This document shows, in pieces, positions 55,278-64,000 of a DNA stretch of 64,000 bases. A model generated the notes under the pieces. It was given only the letters and a program-made list of their open reading frames with translations. It made no database searches and was not told where the DNA came from. Origin of the DNA: CAVYVZ01 sp963772065 (GTDB lineage Bacteria; Acidobacteriota; Vicinamibacteria; Vicinamibacterales; UBA2999). Location: contig CAVYVZ010000010.1 of the NCBI GenBank assembly GCA_963772065.1, positions 620,001 through 684,000 on the forward strand, read 5' to 3'. Made by a program: the position numbers and the translations under genes. Every line of letters starts with the position of its first letter. Within the stretch, counting starts at the first letter, position 1.

Positions 55278-55652
55278 CCTCCCTGATCTCCCTGAGCCTC
55301 TCCTTCCTGCCGAAGCTCGCGCAGCTCGGCGGCCATGATGGCGTTCTCTTCGATGAGCCGATCGATCTGGCGTTGCTGGCGCGACAGGATCAGGGAGAAC
55401 GAGAGCGACGCGGAGCGCGATGATCGCGACCAGTATGAGCACGAGCACCGCCGGTGGATAGTAAATGCCCAACCACCTCGCGGCGACATCCAGCACATCG
55501 CGCCGGATCGAGATGGCGATCAGCGCGAGGGCCGACACGATCCAGAGCGCCGAGTACTCCTCGGCGAGCCGCCGGCGGCGGACCAGCTCGAGGACCAGCA
55601 CGAGCAGGAGGACGCTGCCCGTCAACGACAGGATCTGGATGCGATCAGTCAT
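55238..55652 (-). CDS. DUF2304 membrane protein (frameshifted)
   Basis: About 137 aa. Two or three membrane helices (ILSLTGSVLLLVLVLELV, SALWIVSALALIAISI, YPPAVLVLILVAIIAL) then a cytoplasmic coiled coil (QRQIDRLIEENAIMAAELRE). The frame changes near 55407-55412 (extra base). DUF2304 proteins accompany DPM-type glycosyltransferases, as here, and probably help anchor or flip the lipid-linked sugar. Overlaps the GT2 gene upstream by 8 nt; its 3' end overlaps the convergent GT gene by 40 nt. Confidence 0.8.
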
Positions 55653-56358
55653 CGCTCGACGGCAGAGCCGCGCGAAGCGGAACCACGATCATCGCGAGGG
55701 CAATGCGGGCGCCAGCAGCCAGTAGACGCGCCGGGGTCAGCGACGTCCGGCCATGCAGCCGCGCACGCCAGCGCACGTCGACCTCCACCACACGCATGCC
55801 CGTGCGACTCAGGAACAGGTGCAGCTCAGGCTCCGGATAGCCGCCGGGATGATGCTCGGCCAGCATCACCACTGCGTTCCGTCCAAGCGCCCAGAATCCG
55901 GATGTCGGGTCGGTCACCAGCCGTCTCGTGATTATCGAGAGAATTGCGCCAAGACAGCGCTTGACCAGGCCAGGATGCGGACGGCAGTTGGCGGCCGCAA
56001 ACCTGGACCCGAGTACGACATCCGCCGTTCGATTCTGAAGAGGCACCAGCAGACGCGCGACGTCGTCCACATCATGCTGGCCGTCAGCGTCCAGGCGCAC
56101 CACGATCTCGTAGCCGTGGCGCGCGGCATAGCGGAGGCCCGCGCGAAGCGCCTTGCCCACGCCTCGGCGCTCTGGCCAGTGGAGCCAACGGACGCCGAGC
56201 TCGCGCAGCCGCGCCACGGTGTCGTCGGACGAGCCGTCGTCGACGACGAGGATGTCGAGATCGCGCTGGCGGTGTCTCAATCCATTGACGACCCCAGGCA
56301 GGCTCGCCGCCTCGTTGTACGAGGGAATGAGCGCCAGTACCCGCCGACGCGATGTCAT
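55645..56358 (-). CDS. GT2, dolichol-phosphate mannose synthase-like
   Basis: 237 aa. RVLALIPSYNEAASLPGVV, DILVVDDGSSDDTVARL, VRLDADGQHDVDDV (DxD), SGFWALGRNAVVML and a KRCLGAILSIITRRL motif. Such enzymes transfer a hexose from GDP or UDP to polyprenyl phosphate. No membrane helices of its own, so the DUF2304 partner may dock it. Four-base overlap with the gene before. Confidence 0.9.
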   Translation of the reverse strand: MTSRRRVLALIPSYNEAASLPGVVNGLRHRQRDLDILVVDDGSSDDTVARLRELGVRWLHWPERRGVGKALRAGLRYAARHGYEIVVRLDADGQHDVDDVARLLVPLQNRTADVVLGSRFAAANCRPHPGLVKRCLGAILSIITRRLVTDPTSGFWALGRNAVVMLAEHHPGGYPEPELHLFLSRTGMRVVEVDVRWRARLHGRTSLTPARLLAAGARIALAMIVVPLRAALPSSDD

Positions 56359-57395
56359 CGCACAGCCGGCCTGCCCGCCATGCTGTGCGCGGGAGCAGGC
56401 GGTCGCCGCAGCAGCCGCCGCCCTGCCCACATGACGACGGCGGCCACCCATGCCACGTCGCGCCCGAAGTGCACGAGCGGAAAGGCGAGAGCTACAAAAC
56501 TGCCGAACTGCTTGCAGGCTCTGATGCCGGCGATGAACCGCTCCGCCGCCAACAACAGGAGAAGGCCCACGCCAAGGCCCGCGAGCTGAGAGCCGGCTCC
56601 CCACACCAGCGCCGATATGACGTCCGCCGCGAGCAGGCCGAGCGCGATGCTCGTCACGAGCGGATGCGCCATCATTCCGATCGGTGACACGGCGTCGCCT
56701 GTGCAGCGTGTGGGGTGCCGGGCTACGACGTCGAGACGGCCGTAACCGAACCCGTACTGCTGCGCGAGGTAGCCCCTGAGACCCTCGCGCCATCGATGAC
56801 GGCTCCGCGCTTCGCGGCAGAACACGAGCCGGTAACCGGCCGCCTGGAGGCGGTAGCTGAGATCGTTGTCGTAGCCGTAGCCCAGTGTCTCGTCGGCGAG
56901 TCCCACGGCACGCAACGCCGTCGAACGGTAGGCCGTGTTCCCGGTGCACACGTGATCGACATGCTCGCCGAGCCTCGCGTACCGCTGCTCGAGATCGAGG
57001 CCCATCACGCGCGCGAAGAACGACGCATCGGCGTCGGTCGCGTAGCACCCCTGCGCCGCCGCGACCGACGAGTCTTGCATGGCTGCAACGAGAGCGGTCA
57101 TCCACCCCGGTTTCAGCACGACGTCCTGGTCGACCTGGCAGATGATTGGATGCGACGCCAGCCGGACGCCTGCGTTCACGGCGGCTGCCCCGCCCCGACC
57201 GGGCCCCTCCACGATCGTGAGCGGGTATATCGCCGACAGCGACTGCAGCAGCGCCGCCGAGTCGTCGTCGCTGCGATCCTCGACGACTATGATCTCCATC
57301 GGCCGCCCGTCGGCCTGTGCAGCGATCGACGCGAGCGTCTCGGGCAGATGGGCGGCGCCATTGTGCACGGGGACGACGAAGCTCACGCCTGTCAT
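56355..57395 (-). CDS. GT2 with C-terminal membrane helices
   Basis: 346 aa. GT-A domain: VSFVVPVHNGAAHLPETL, IIVVEDRSDDDSAALL, ICQVDQDVVLKPGWM (DQD), GYGYDNDLSYRLQAAGYRL (ED/RxxR-like), then two or three membrane helices (VTSIALGLLAADVISALVW, AGLGVGLLLLLAAERFI, WVAAVVMWAGRRLL). Resembles processive or succinoglycan-type transferases such as ExoA. ATG at 57395; overlaps neighbours by 4 nt on both sides. Confidence 0.88.
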   Translation of the reverse strand: MTGVSFVVPVHNGAAHLPETLASIAAQADGRPMEIIVVEDRSDDDSAALLQSLSAIYPLTIVEGPGRGGAAAVNAGVRLASHPIICQVDQDVVLKPGWMTALVAAMQDSSVAAAQGCYATDADASFFARVMGLDLEQRYARLGEHVDHVCTGNTAYRSTALRAVGLADETLGYGYDNDLSYRLQAAGYRLVFCREARSRHRWREGLRGYLAQQYGFGYGRLDVVARHPTRCTGDAVSPIGMMAHPLVTSIALGLLAADVISALVWGAGSQLAGLGVGLLLLLAAERFIAGIRACKQFGSFVALAFPLVHFGRDVAWVAAVVMWAGRRLLRRPPAPAHSMAGRPAVR

Positions 57396-58597
57396 CGGCC
57401 GTCCACCACCTGGCGGTACACGAGTTCCATCTGCGCAGAGACGATGTCCGACGCGTACGTCGCCCGCACGCGTTTGGCGGCCTCGGCGGCGGCCGCGCGC
57501 CATTGCGCTCCAGCGGCGAGGATGCGATCGATCGCCTCGCGTAGTGCCTCGCGCTCGCCCCGCACGACCAGACCGCCCCCAACGGCGGCAATCACTTCCC
57601 CGCAACCCGAGTCATCCGCCACCACGACCGGCGTGCCGACGAGCAGCGCCTCGAGCGGCACGAGGCCGAAGATCTCGTGTTCTGACGGATATACGACCAC
57701 GTCGGCGTCGGCCAGCAACTCGAGCCGCATCCGACTCTCGAGCAGGCCGGTGAATACGGTGCGCCCCTCCACGCCCAGCCGATGCGCTTCCACGCGTGCC
57801 GCGCGTTCGCTGCCCATATCGTTGCCCGCCACGATCAGAGTGCCGTTCGAGGAACGAAGGCTCGCAAACGCCCGCACGAGGAGATCAACCCGCTTGCGCG
57901 GCGTCAGCTTGCCGAGGAACGCGACGAGCGGCCCGGTGATGCCGAGCCGGCTGCGAAACGCTCCTCGCCTCGGCTGCGGCTCGAACTCGTCCAGGGCCAG
58001 CGGGTTAGGCACGACCGACACACGGCTCGCGGCTAGTCCCAGGGTGGTCAGTTGCCGATACTCCGCTGTGGTGGTCGCAATGAGCCTGGATGCGCCACGC
58101 ATGACGTGCGTTCCCACGAGCACGTCAAAAGCCCACTTGGCCATGCGGCGACGTTCGAGATTCGGCGCGGTACCGTTTGGCGCCAGCACGTAGGGAACTC
58201 CGGCGTCGCGGAGATGTCGTGCGGCGATGACTCCGGGAAGGTTCCGGCAGGCGTGCAGATGTGCGACATCGAAGGCCGTCGCGCGCCGTTTCAGGTAGCT
58301 CGAGAGATCCACGGGCAGGAAGCACTGATAGTGGTAGGCCAGGCGGTTCGACACGTTGGGGAACACGCGTAATTCGACGTTGTCGCTCGATCGGGGCGGC
58401 CACGCCCTGAGCGACTTCTCCCCGAGCGGATGCGCCAGGCGCCGATCGGCGTCATATGCGTCCGTCGTGCACACCGTTACGTGATGCCCCCGAGCGGCCA
58501 GCCCGCGCGCGAGCGCATCGGCGACCCTCGGGATGCCCCCGTACGCCCACGCCTCCGCTCCGAAGGGAGTTACGTGCAGAACGCGCAAGGCATGCAT
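57392..58597 (-). CDS. Glycosyltransferase family 4
   Basis: 401 aa, GT-B. LRVLHVTPFGAEAWAYGGIP, VAHLHACRNLPGVIAARHL, LVAFLGKLTPRKRVDLLVRA, NDMGSERAARVEAHRLG, SEHEIFGLVPLEALLVGTPV (EX7E). Typical of mannosyl- or glucosyltransferases of exopolysaccharides. First gene of the four-gene minus-strand unit 58597-55238. Divergent from the TMTC-like gene with 5' overlap. Confidence 0.9.
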   Translation of the reverse strand: MHALRVLHVTPFGAEAWAYGGIPRVADALARGLAARGHHVTVCTTDAYDADRRLAHPLGEKSLRAWPPRSSDNVELRVFPNVSNRLAYHYQCFLPVDLSSYLKRRATAFDVAHLHACRNLPGVIAARHLRDAGVPYVLAPNGTAPNLERRRMAKWAFDVLVGTHVMRGASRLIATTTAEYRQLTTLGLAASRVSVVPNPLALDEFEPQPRRGAFRSRLGITGPLVAFLGKLTPRKRVDLLVRAFASLRSSNGTLIVAGNDMGSERAARVEAHRLGVEGRTVFTGLLESRMRLELLADADVVVYPSEHEIFGLVPLEALLVGTPVVVADDSGCGEVIAAVGGGLVVRGEREALREAIDRILAAGAQWRAAAAEAAKRVRATYASDIVSAQMELVYRQVVDGR

Positions 58598-58615
58598 AGC
58601 ATCGGAGCGTATCTC

Positions 58616-60383
58616 ATGTGGATTATCGGCTCCACGCGAGCGCTCCTGGTGCCAGGTGGCCGAGCGATCCTTCCTGTGCCCGCGTGCGGCGCCGCGATGC
58701 TCGCCGTCGTCGTGTACCTTAACGCACTCCACAATCCATTCGTCTACGACGACTATTACCTGATCGCCGAAAACCCGTCGCTCCTGAATCTGGAGAGCCT
58801 CGAGTCCGTGGTCGTGCGGAACATGACGCGGCCGATCGTGAGCCTGTCGTACGCCATCGACACGTGGCTCTGGGGTCCAATCCCGCTCGGCTATCACGTG
58901 ACCAACGTGCTGCTCCACGCCCTGAACGTGGTGCTCGTTTTCTGGGTGGCGTTTCTGGCGACGAGAGACCGCACGCAGCGAATCGCACACGACGCCTGGG
59001 CGGTACGATCTCCGACGGCGACCGGGTTCGTGGCCGCGGCCGTCTTCGCCGTCCACCCGATGATGACGGAAGCCGTCGGCTACATCAGCGCGCGGTCGGA
59101 GGTGGCGTATTCGGCCCTGTTCCTGCTCGCCTTCCTGGCGGGCCGGTGCTGGATGGTTGGCGGCGGTCGGAGGTGGTGGGCGGCATGCATCGCTCTGTGG
59201 GCGGCCGGCATGCTGACCAAGGAGACGGCTGCGATGCTGCCTGCCGTGCTCGTCGGCTATGACCGCCTCGTGCTGCCTGGAGATCGGGTCGAGCGCAGGC
59301 GCCGGTTTCTGCAGCTGGAACTGCCGATGCGTGGCCGCGGCGCTGCTGGCCGGCGCCGTACGCCTCGGCGTGCTGGCGCTCGTGGAGTTTCGCGACCTGC
59401 GCGGCCTCGATTGGCGCTACGCGCTGGTCGCGGTAGAGGCCTTCTGGCGCTACCTCGGGCTCTTCTTCGTACCCCACGGTCAGTCGGTCTTCCACGCGGT
59501 GCCGCTGATCGACACGGTGCTCTCGGCGCGCGCGATCGGTGGACTGCTTGCTCTCGCGGGCTTCGTCGCGCTCGCGTGGATGCTCCGCGCACGTCACGGC
59601 CTCGCCGCTTTTGGTCTCGTGTGGTTCGCGCTGTTGCTGGTACCATCGGCGGTGCTGTTTACGCTTGGCCGCGGTGAAGCGATGGCCGAGCACCGAGCCT
59701 ACCTCCCGGCAGCCGGTCTCTTCTTGACCTGGGGGTATGTCGGCGGTGCGATTTGGGCGCGCGCGGCGCGGCAACGGCGACGGATTGCGATCGCGGTGGT
59801 CGTCGTATTCCTCGCGTCCCTGGCCGCTCTGACGGTCGTTCGAAACATCATCTGGCAGGATCCGGTGACGCTCGCGCGCGAGGCGGCCCGGTCAGCGCCG
59901 CAGTGGTGGGTGCCACGAGTCCTGCTCGGGGACACGCTCCGGCAAAGTGGACGTTGCGCGGAGGCGGTGCCACAATACCTCGCCGCGATCGAAATGCGCC
60001 CCGAGGAGGAGCTTCCGTACCACGCTCTCGTCCGCTGCCTGGTCCAGGAACGGCGCGTTGAGGAGGCCGAGCTGCCGCTCCAGGTGTTGCGCACGGTGAA
60101 GCCGATGTCACACCGCGCGATCCTGGACCTTGGGCTGATCGCCTTGCTGAAGGGCCGCGGCGACGAGTCGCGCGCGTTGTTGCGGGAAGCGCTGACGCAC
60201 GCACCCGACAACGCCCGGGCGAAGTTCCTGATCGCGTTTCTGGATGGTGCGCTGCCCGCGGAGGATAGCCGGCGTGTATGCGAACATCTGCAGCTGGTGA
60301 CCGGCCAACCGTCGACCGTGGACGCGTGCCGGGCGAGTACGCCGCAGCATGACCGTGACGCAGTCGTCGGTTCCTCTCGGTAA
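58616..60383 (+). CDS. TMTC-like membrane protein with TPR tail (frameshifted)
   Basis: About 588 aa. Ten or so membrane helices with the DUF1736/TMTC landmarks: FVYDDYYLIAENPSLL, HVTNVLLHALNVVLVFW, VHPMMTEAVGYISARSEV, LTKETAAMLPAVL and EAFWRYLGLFFVPHGQS; then HRAYLPAAGLFLTWG, and a C-terminal TPR segment (APQWWVPRVLLGDTLRQSGR ... CAEAVPQYLAAIEMRPEE). The eukaryotic TMTCs are O-mannosyltransferases; the bacterial ones are of unknown substrate. The frame breaks near 59330 (extra C). I chose the ATG at 58616; one at 58592 overlaps the divergent gene. Confidence 0.85.
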
Positions 60384-61194
60384 CGACCCGGACATCATCG
60401 GGGGCTCCGTAGACCGGCACCTGCCGGCTCCGGCCCGTCCAGTCGCGGCATGGGCCGCGCTCACGTGGACTCTGGTACGCACCGACTTCAAGGCGCGGTA
60501 CCACGGGACGCTCAGTGGGTTTGTCTGGGCACTGCTCAAACCGGCCGCGATGTTCGTCGTCCTCATGGTCGTGTTCTCGTTCATCTTTCCCGATCCGAAG
60601 TACAAGCTGCACCTGATCGTCGGGCTGTTCCAGTGGGATTTCTTCGCAGAAGGGACCAAGACCGGGCTGATGTCACTGGATGCGAAGGCGTTCCTGTTCC
60701 GGAAGACGCGAGTGCCGCTCTGGGTCCTCGTGCTCGTCTCGATCGCGAACCCGCTCATCACTCTCGCGGTCTTCACCGCTGTGATCCTCGTGTTCCTCTC
60801 GCTCAACGGTGCCCTCCCTTCGGCGCACGGCCTCGCGCTCTTTCTGGCGTATTCCACCGCCCTGACGCTTCTGGTCGTCGGCTTCTCGCTGGCCGCCAGC
60901 GTCCTCTTCCTCAGATACCGGGATCTGAACCAGGTGTGGGAGTTGATCGCGCAGGCAGGGTTCTTCGTCGCGCCGATCGTGTATCCGCTCGGGATCGTGC
61001 CAGAGCGGCTGCACTTCTATTTCTACCTGTGGCCACCGACGCCGATCATCGAGTTCTCTCGGGCCGTGCTCGTGTCGGACGCGGTGCCAAGCCTCACGGC
61101 GCACATCTTTCTCATCGCCGAAGTGCTTGCCGCCTTGATCATCGGGGCGCTGGTGATGCGGCGATACGGGCCCCGGGCCCCTGAGTACGTGTGA
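60349..61194 (+). CDS. wzm: Polysaccharide ABC exporter permease (Wzm-like)
   Basis: 281 aa, ABC-2 type with six helices: TDFKARYHGTLSGFVWALLKP (the conserved first motif), AAMFVVLMVVFSFIF, GLFQWDFFAEGTKTG, PLWVLVLVSIANPLITLAV, SVLFLRYRDLNQVWEL, FFVAPIVYPLGIVPE. Exports lipid-linked O-antigen or other polysaccharide with the next gene product. The start lies 35 nt inside the TMTC-like gene. Confidence 0.93.
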   Translation: MTVTQSSVPLGNDPDIIGGSVDRHLPAPARPVAAWAALTWTLVRTDFKARYHGTLSGFVWALLKPAAMFVVLMVVFSFIFPDPKYKLHLIVGLFQWDFFAEGTKTGLMSLDAKAFLFRKTRVPLWVLVLVSIANPLITLAVFTAVILVFLSLNGALPSAHGLALFLAYSTALTLLVVGFSLAASVLFLRYRDLNQVWELIAQAGFFVAPIVYPLGIVPERLHFYFYLWPPTPIIEFSRAVLVSDAVPSLTAHIFLIAEVLAALIIGALVMRRYGPRAPEYV

Positions 61195-61204
61195 GCGTGC
61201 TGCC

Positions 61205-61957
61205 GTGAATCTGCTCGAGCTGCAGGACGTTTCGAAGTCTTTCTGGATTCCCGACGAGCGCCGCGATACGCTGCGCGAGCACGTGTTCGCGGCGTTCCGG
61301 CGCCGCCACCTTCGAGAGCTCCGCGTTCTCGAGTCGGTGTCGCTTACGCTCCGACGCGGTGAGGCGCTCGGCCTGATGGGGGCCAACGGCAGCGGCAAGA
61401 GCACGCTGCTGAAGATCCTCGCCGGCATCTATGTGCCGGATTCGGGGCGCGTGGTCGTCCGCGCCTCGATCACGCCGATCCTGGACCTGGGAATCGGGTG
61501 GCACCCGGAGCTCGACGCCGTCGATAACATCTATCTGATGGGAACGGTCATGGGGCTTACGCTCGCCGAGCTGCGCCGCGACCTCGACGAGATCCTCGAC
61601 TTCGCCGGGCTGCGCCCGTACGCCCGCATGCGCCTGAAGCACTATTCGAGCGGAATGGCCGCCCGCCTCGCGTACGCCGTGGCATTCAGAGCTGTCCGCG
61701 AGGTCCTGCTTCTCGACGAGATTCTCGCGGTCGGCGACGCGGGGTTCAAGCAGCGATGCGAGGAGCGATATCGCCAGCTGCGCGCCCGCGGCCATAGCAC
61801 CATCGTCGTCAGTCACAATCCAGAGATGATTTCGACCTTCTGCGACCGCGCGCTGCTGCTCGAGCAGGGCCGCTTCGTCATGGACGGTTCCCCTCGTGAC
61901 GTTGCGGCTGCCTATGTGGCCCGCCTCACCGAGGTCCAGGCGCCGGCGCCCTCCTGA
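61205..61957 (+). CDS. wzt: Polysaccharide ABC exporter ATPase (Wzt-like)
   Basis: 250 aa. Walker A GANGSGKST, signature YSSGMAARLAYA, Walker B VLLLDEILAVGD, H-loop VVSHNPE. The typical Wzt gate helix segment is present, but the C-terminal carbohydrate-binding domain of chain-length-sensing Wzt proteins is absent, so it should not need a capped chain end. GTG start 11 nt after the wzm stop. Confidence 0.93.
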   Translation: MNLLELQDVSKSFWIPDERRDTLREHVFAAFRRRHLRELRVLESVSLTLRRGEALGLMGANGSGKSTLLKILAGIYVPDSGRVVVRASITPILDLGIGWHPELDAVDNIYLMGTVMGLTLAELRRDLDEILDFAGLRPYARMRLKHYSSGMAARLAYAVAFRAVREVLLLDEILAVGDAGFKQRCEERYRQLRARGHSTIVVSHNPEMISTFCDRALLLEQGRFVMDGSPRDVAAAYVARLTEVQAPAPS

Positions 61958-63021
61958 TGCCGGCGCCGTCCTGCCCCCGGGTTTCGGTCGTCATTCCATG
62001 CTGCAACCTCGGCCAGTTCCTGCCAGAGGCGATCGCAAGCGTCCGCCGCCAGACGTTTTCGGATTTTGAGATTGTCATCGTGGACGACGGTTCCACGGAT
62101 GGTGAAACGGCGATCGCCCTCGAGGCCGCGGCTGGTCCGGGCGTGCAGCTCGTTCGCAGCGAGAACCGCGGGCTGTCGGCCGCAAGGAACCTCGGCATCA
62201 GCCAAGCGCGGGGGGAGTACCTCTCGTGCCTCGACGCGGACGATCTCTTCGAACCCGAGTGGCTCGAGCTCGCGGTCGCCTGCCTCGACGCCAATCCCGA
62301 CCTCGCCTTCGTCAGCCACTGGCTGCGCGCGTTCGGGGACGAAGAGTGGGACTGGACGCCGGGACGAGGCGACCTCGCAGCGCTCCTCGATCACAACGTG
62401 TTCAACGGCGCCGCGCTCTTCCGCCGGCGGATCACCGACGCCGTCGGCGGATTCGACGAGTCGATGCGCGACGGTTGTGAGGATTGGGAATTCTGGATCC
62501 GGGTGCTGGCAGCCGGCTACCGCGGCGCGACGATCCCCGAATTTCTCTACCGATACCGACGCCGGCCCGAGTCGATGAGCCGCGTGATGCACTCCGCCGA
62601 CCGGTGGTTCGACGTATACGGAGGCGTGATCGACAAGCACCGGGAGACGTATCGTCCGCACCTGCTCGACCTGCTGATACGGCGGGAGTGGTCGATTGCC
62701 CGCCTCTGTCACGGAATCGATCGGGTGCAGACAGAACTATCAACGATGCTCGAGCCAGCCGTCCAGGAGCGCAGGCAAGAGGTCGAACGCGCGCGCGCAC
62801 GGCTGTCGGAGCAGCAGGCCCGTGAGGAGCTCGCCGAAGAGGTCGCCACCCTGCGCGCGCACGCCCAGGCACTGGAGGAGGTCAACCTCGCGTTGGAACG
62901 GCAGCGGAGCTCCGCCGAGCAGCGCATCGAGGACCTGCACAAATCCTGGAGCTGGCGATTGACCCTTCCGCTTCGCCGTGTCTACGAGTGGCTCGCCTGG
63001 ATGACCCGTAAGCCCTCATGA
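61957..63021 (+). CDS. GT2 with C-terminal coiled coil
   Basis: 354 aa. GT-A domain: VSVVIPCCNLGQFLPEAI, EIVIVDDGSTDGETAI, GLSAARNLGISQARGEYL, CLDADDLFEP (DxDD), GCEDWEFWIRVL. After residue 245 comes an 80-residue coiled coil (RRQEVERARARLSEQQAREE and on) and a basic membrane-proximal end (SWRLTLPLRRVYEWLAWM). The coiled coil probably organises the enzyme with neighbours or measures chain length (inference). Overlaps the wzt stop and the next ATG. Confidence 0.9.
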   Translation: MPAPSCPRVSVVIPCCNLGQFLPEAIASVRRQTFSDFEIVIVDDGSTDGETAIALEAAAGPGVQLVRSENRGLSAARNLGISQARGEYLSCLDADDLFEPEWLELAVACLDANPDLAFVSHWLRAFGDEEWDWTPGRGDLAALLDHNVFNGAALFRRRITDAVGGFDESMRDGCEDWEFWIRVLAAGYRGATIPEFLYRYRRRPESMSRVMHSADRWFDVYGGVIDKHRETYRPHLLDLLIRREWSIARLCHGIDRVQTELSTMLEPAVQERRQEVERARARLSEQQAREELAEEVATLRAHAQALEEVNLALERQRSSAEQRIEDLHKSWSWRLTLPLRRVYEWLAWMTRKPS

Positions 63022-64000
63022 CCGATATCTCACTCATCGTCATCGCGCTTGGACCCGAGCGCGTGGTGGATCGAGCGATGAAGACGGCGGCGCTTCAGAG
63101 GGCCGACGTCAGTGAGCTGATGATCGTCCACGATCGTGACGAAGACGCCGCGCGGCTTCGGTCGCAGGCATATCTCCGCAAGCGACCGGCGGTATTCGTC
63201 GGCGCGGGCTCGATGAGTCCCGGAGCGGCACGCAACGCCGCCGTGCGCCGCAGCACGGGTGCGTCATTTCTCGTCATTGACGGCAGCGAGCGTTTGCCGC
63301 CGGATCACGCGTCCGCCGCGCTGCGCGATCTGGACGCCGCACCGGACGCCGCGTTCGCGGCGGCGCCCGGCGCCCCTTTGTTCGACGTGGCGAGCGCTCC
63401 TTCGACAGGCGCCGCGCGCATCGATGCCGCCGTACTCGTCGGAGGTGCATGGGCCGTTGGTTCCGCGATGATCCGTCGACAGGCCTTCGACGAGGTCGGC
63501 GGCTTCGACGAGTCGCTGGCGGGTCTCGTGGATTGGGATTTCCTGCTGGCGCTCGCGGACGCCGGCAAAACCGGCGTGATGATGGCCAGCGACACCACGC
63601 GCTACGTCGACGACGATATCCGATTGCGGGAGTCGCTCGGCGTCGAACGCCATCTTCCAGCGATCACGCGCATCTTCGGCAAGCATCAGGGTACCTTCGA
63701 ACGCCTGATGCGAACCGCGCTCATCGAGCGTGAGCGCACGATGAAAGCGCTCTTCGAGCGGGAGCGCGCGCTGCTCGCGCGCCGGAGCCAGGCGATATCA
63801 GACGTGAACGCAGCGCTCGAACAGATCCGAGCCCTGCGCCCGGCGCTGGGGCAGTACGGGCTGCGGACGCTCGAGTTCGGCGATCTCCGAAGCACCTCGC
63901 CCGTCAGTCGCAACTGGGGAAGCGAACGGGGCCTCCCGATCGATCGGCACTACATCCACCGCTTCGTGGCGGAGCACGCGGACGATGTTCGCGGGCACGT
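63018..64000 (+). CDS. GT2-like protein with methyltransferase-type C-terminus (3' partial)
   Basis: The frame is open at the window end (327 codons seen). Residues 1-200 have a GT2 shape (ISLIVIALGPERVVD, GSMSPGAARNAAVRRSTGA, VDWDFLLALAD) but a weak nucleotide site with IDGSERLP in place of DxD. A coiled coil (about 235-280) follows, then PVSRNWGSERGLPIDRHYIH, the opening of a class I SAM methyltransferase found in polysaccharide loci. A GT-methyltransferase fusion could add and cap a residue. The methyltransferase core is outside the window. Confidence 0.75.
   Translation, partial: MTDISLIVIALGPERVVDRAMKTAALQRADVSELMIVHDRDEDAARLRSQAYLRKRPAVFVGAGSMSPGAARNAAVRRSTGASFLVIDGSERLPPDHASAALRDLDAAPDAAFAAAPGAPLFDVASAPSTGAARIDAAVLVGGAWAVGSAMIRRQAFDEVGGFDESLAGLVDWDFLLALADAGKTGVMMASDTTRYVDDDIRLRESLGVERHLPAITRIFGKHQGTFERLMRTALIERERTMKALFERERALLARRSQAISDVNAALEQIRALRPALGQYGLRTLEFGDLRSTSPVSRNWGSERGLPIDRHYIHRFVAEHADDVRGH

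Noticed and set aside
1..64000. CRISPR array, tRNA, rRNA, insertion sequence or prophage
   Set aside because: No regularly spaced repeats, no tRNA-like cloverleaf noticed by eye, no transposase, integrase or phage structural gene.

Overview
The window is GC-rich bacterial DNA, gene-dense on both strands, with no rRNA, tRNA, CRISPR array or transposase that I could see. The gene families point to an Acidobacteriota genome, probably Vicinamibacteria-like: a PadR regulator translationally coupled to an ADOP-type MacB/FtsX permease, Hanks-type kinases with polytopic tails, SYLF, DUF1579 and DUF2934 proteins, form II coxL genes, a PVC-type heme-binding dehydrogenase and a very large NdvB-like cyclic glucan synthase. 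The phylum call is inference from these families, not from a marker gene.

Layout. 1-9 kb: the end of a membrane Ser/Thr kinase, secreted proteins, a flavin-binding PNPOx-like protein, a CPBP protease, YjbQ, a frameshifted Crp/Fnr regulator, a small zinc-ribbon protein, and secreted SYLF and DUF5818-like proteins. 9-22.6 kb: a dense accessory stretch with DUF2934, an OB-fold lipoprotein, a KaiC-like double ATPase coupled to a small gene and followed by a hybrid histidine kinase, an AI-2E transporter with an extra soluble domain, an eRF1-like/PD-(D/E)XK fusion, a second Crp/Fnr paralogue, a degenerate sigma-54 AAA+ protein and several small proteins. 22.6-31.2 kb: one ndvB-like gene broken by six indels. 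31.3-34.9 kb: small proteins, a VOC protein, an AraC regulator and a three-gene membrane operon. 35-38.7 kb: a coxS-coxL-coxM operon (form II) behind a good sigma70-type promoter. 38.7-43.8 kb: a cupin, a metallo-beta-lactamase fold hydrolase and a cytochrome c/HEAT dehydrogenase. 43.9-45.8 kb: a four-gene operon of unknown role built around a protein-glutaminase-like deamidase. 45.8-50.5 kb: DinB, SDR, MmcQ, and PadR-ADOP. 50.5-64 kb: a surface-polysaccharide locus with at least seven glycosyltransferases, a DUF2304 partner, a TMTC-like membrane protein and a Wzm/Wzt exporter; it runs off the window end.

Eleven otherwise well-conserved genes are interrupted by nineteen single-base frame changes (seventeen extra bases, two missing). 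In every case removing or adding the one base restores a full-length family member whose length is a multiple of three. I therefore annotate these as single genes with frame breaks, most likely sequencing or assembly indels, and give each position.

The strongest candidates for something new are the deamidase operon at 43.9-45.8 kb, where the C-terminal domain of the enzyme is repeated as a stand-alone gene directly downstream, and the fusion at 16.9-18.1 kb of a small eRF1-like domain to a PD-(D/E)XK nuclease-like domain.
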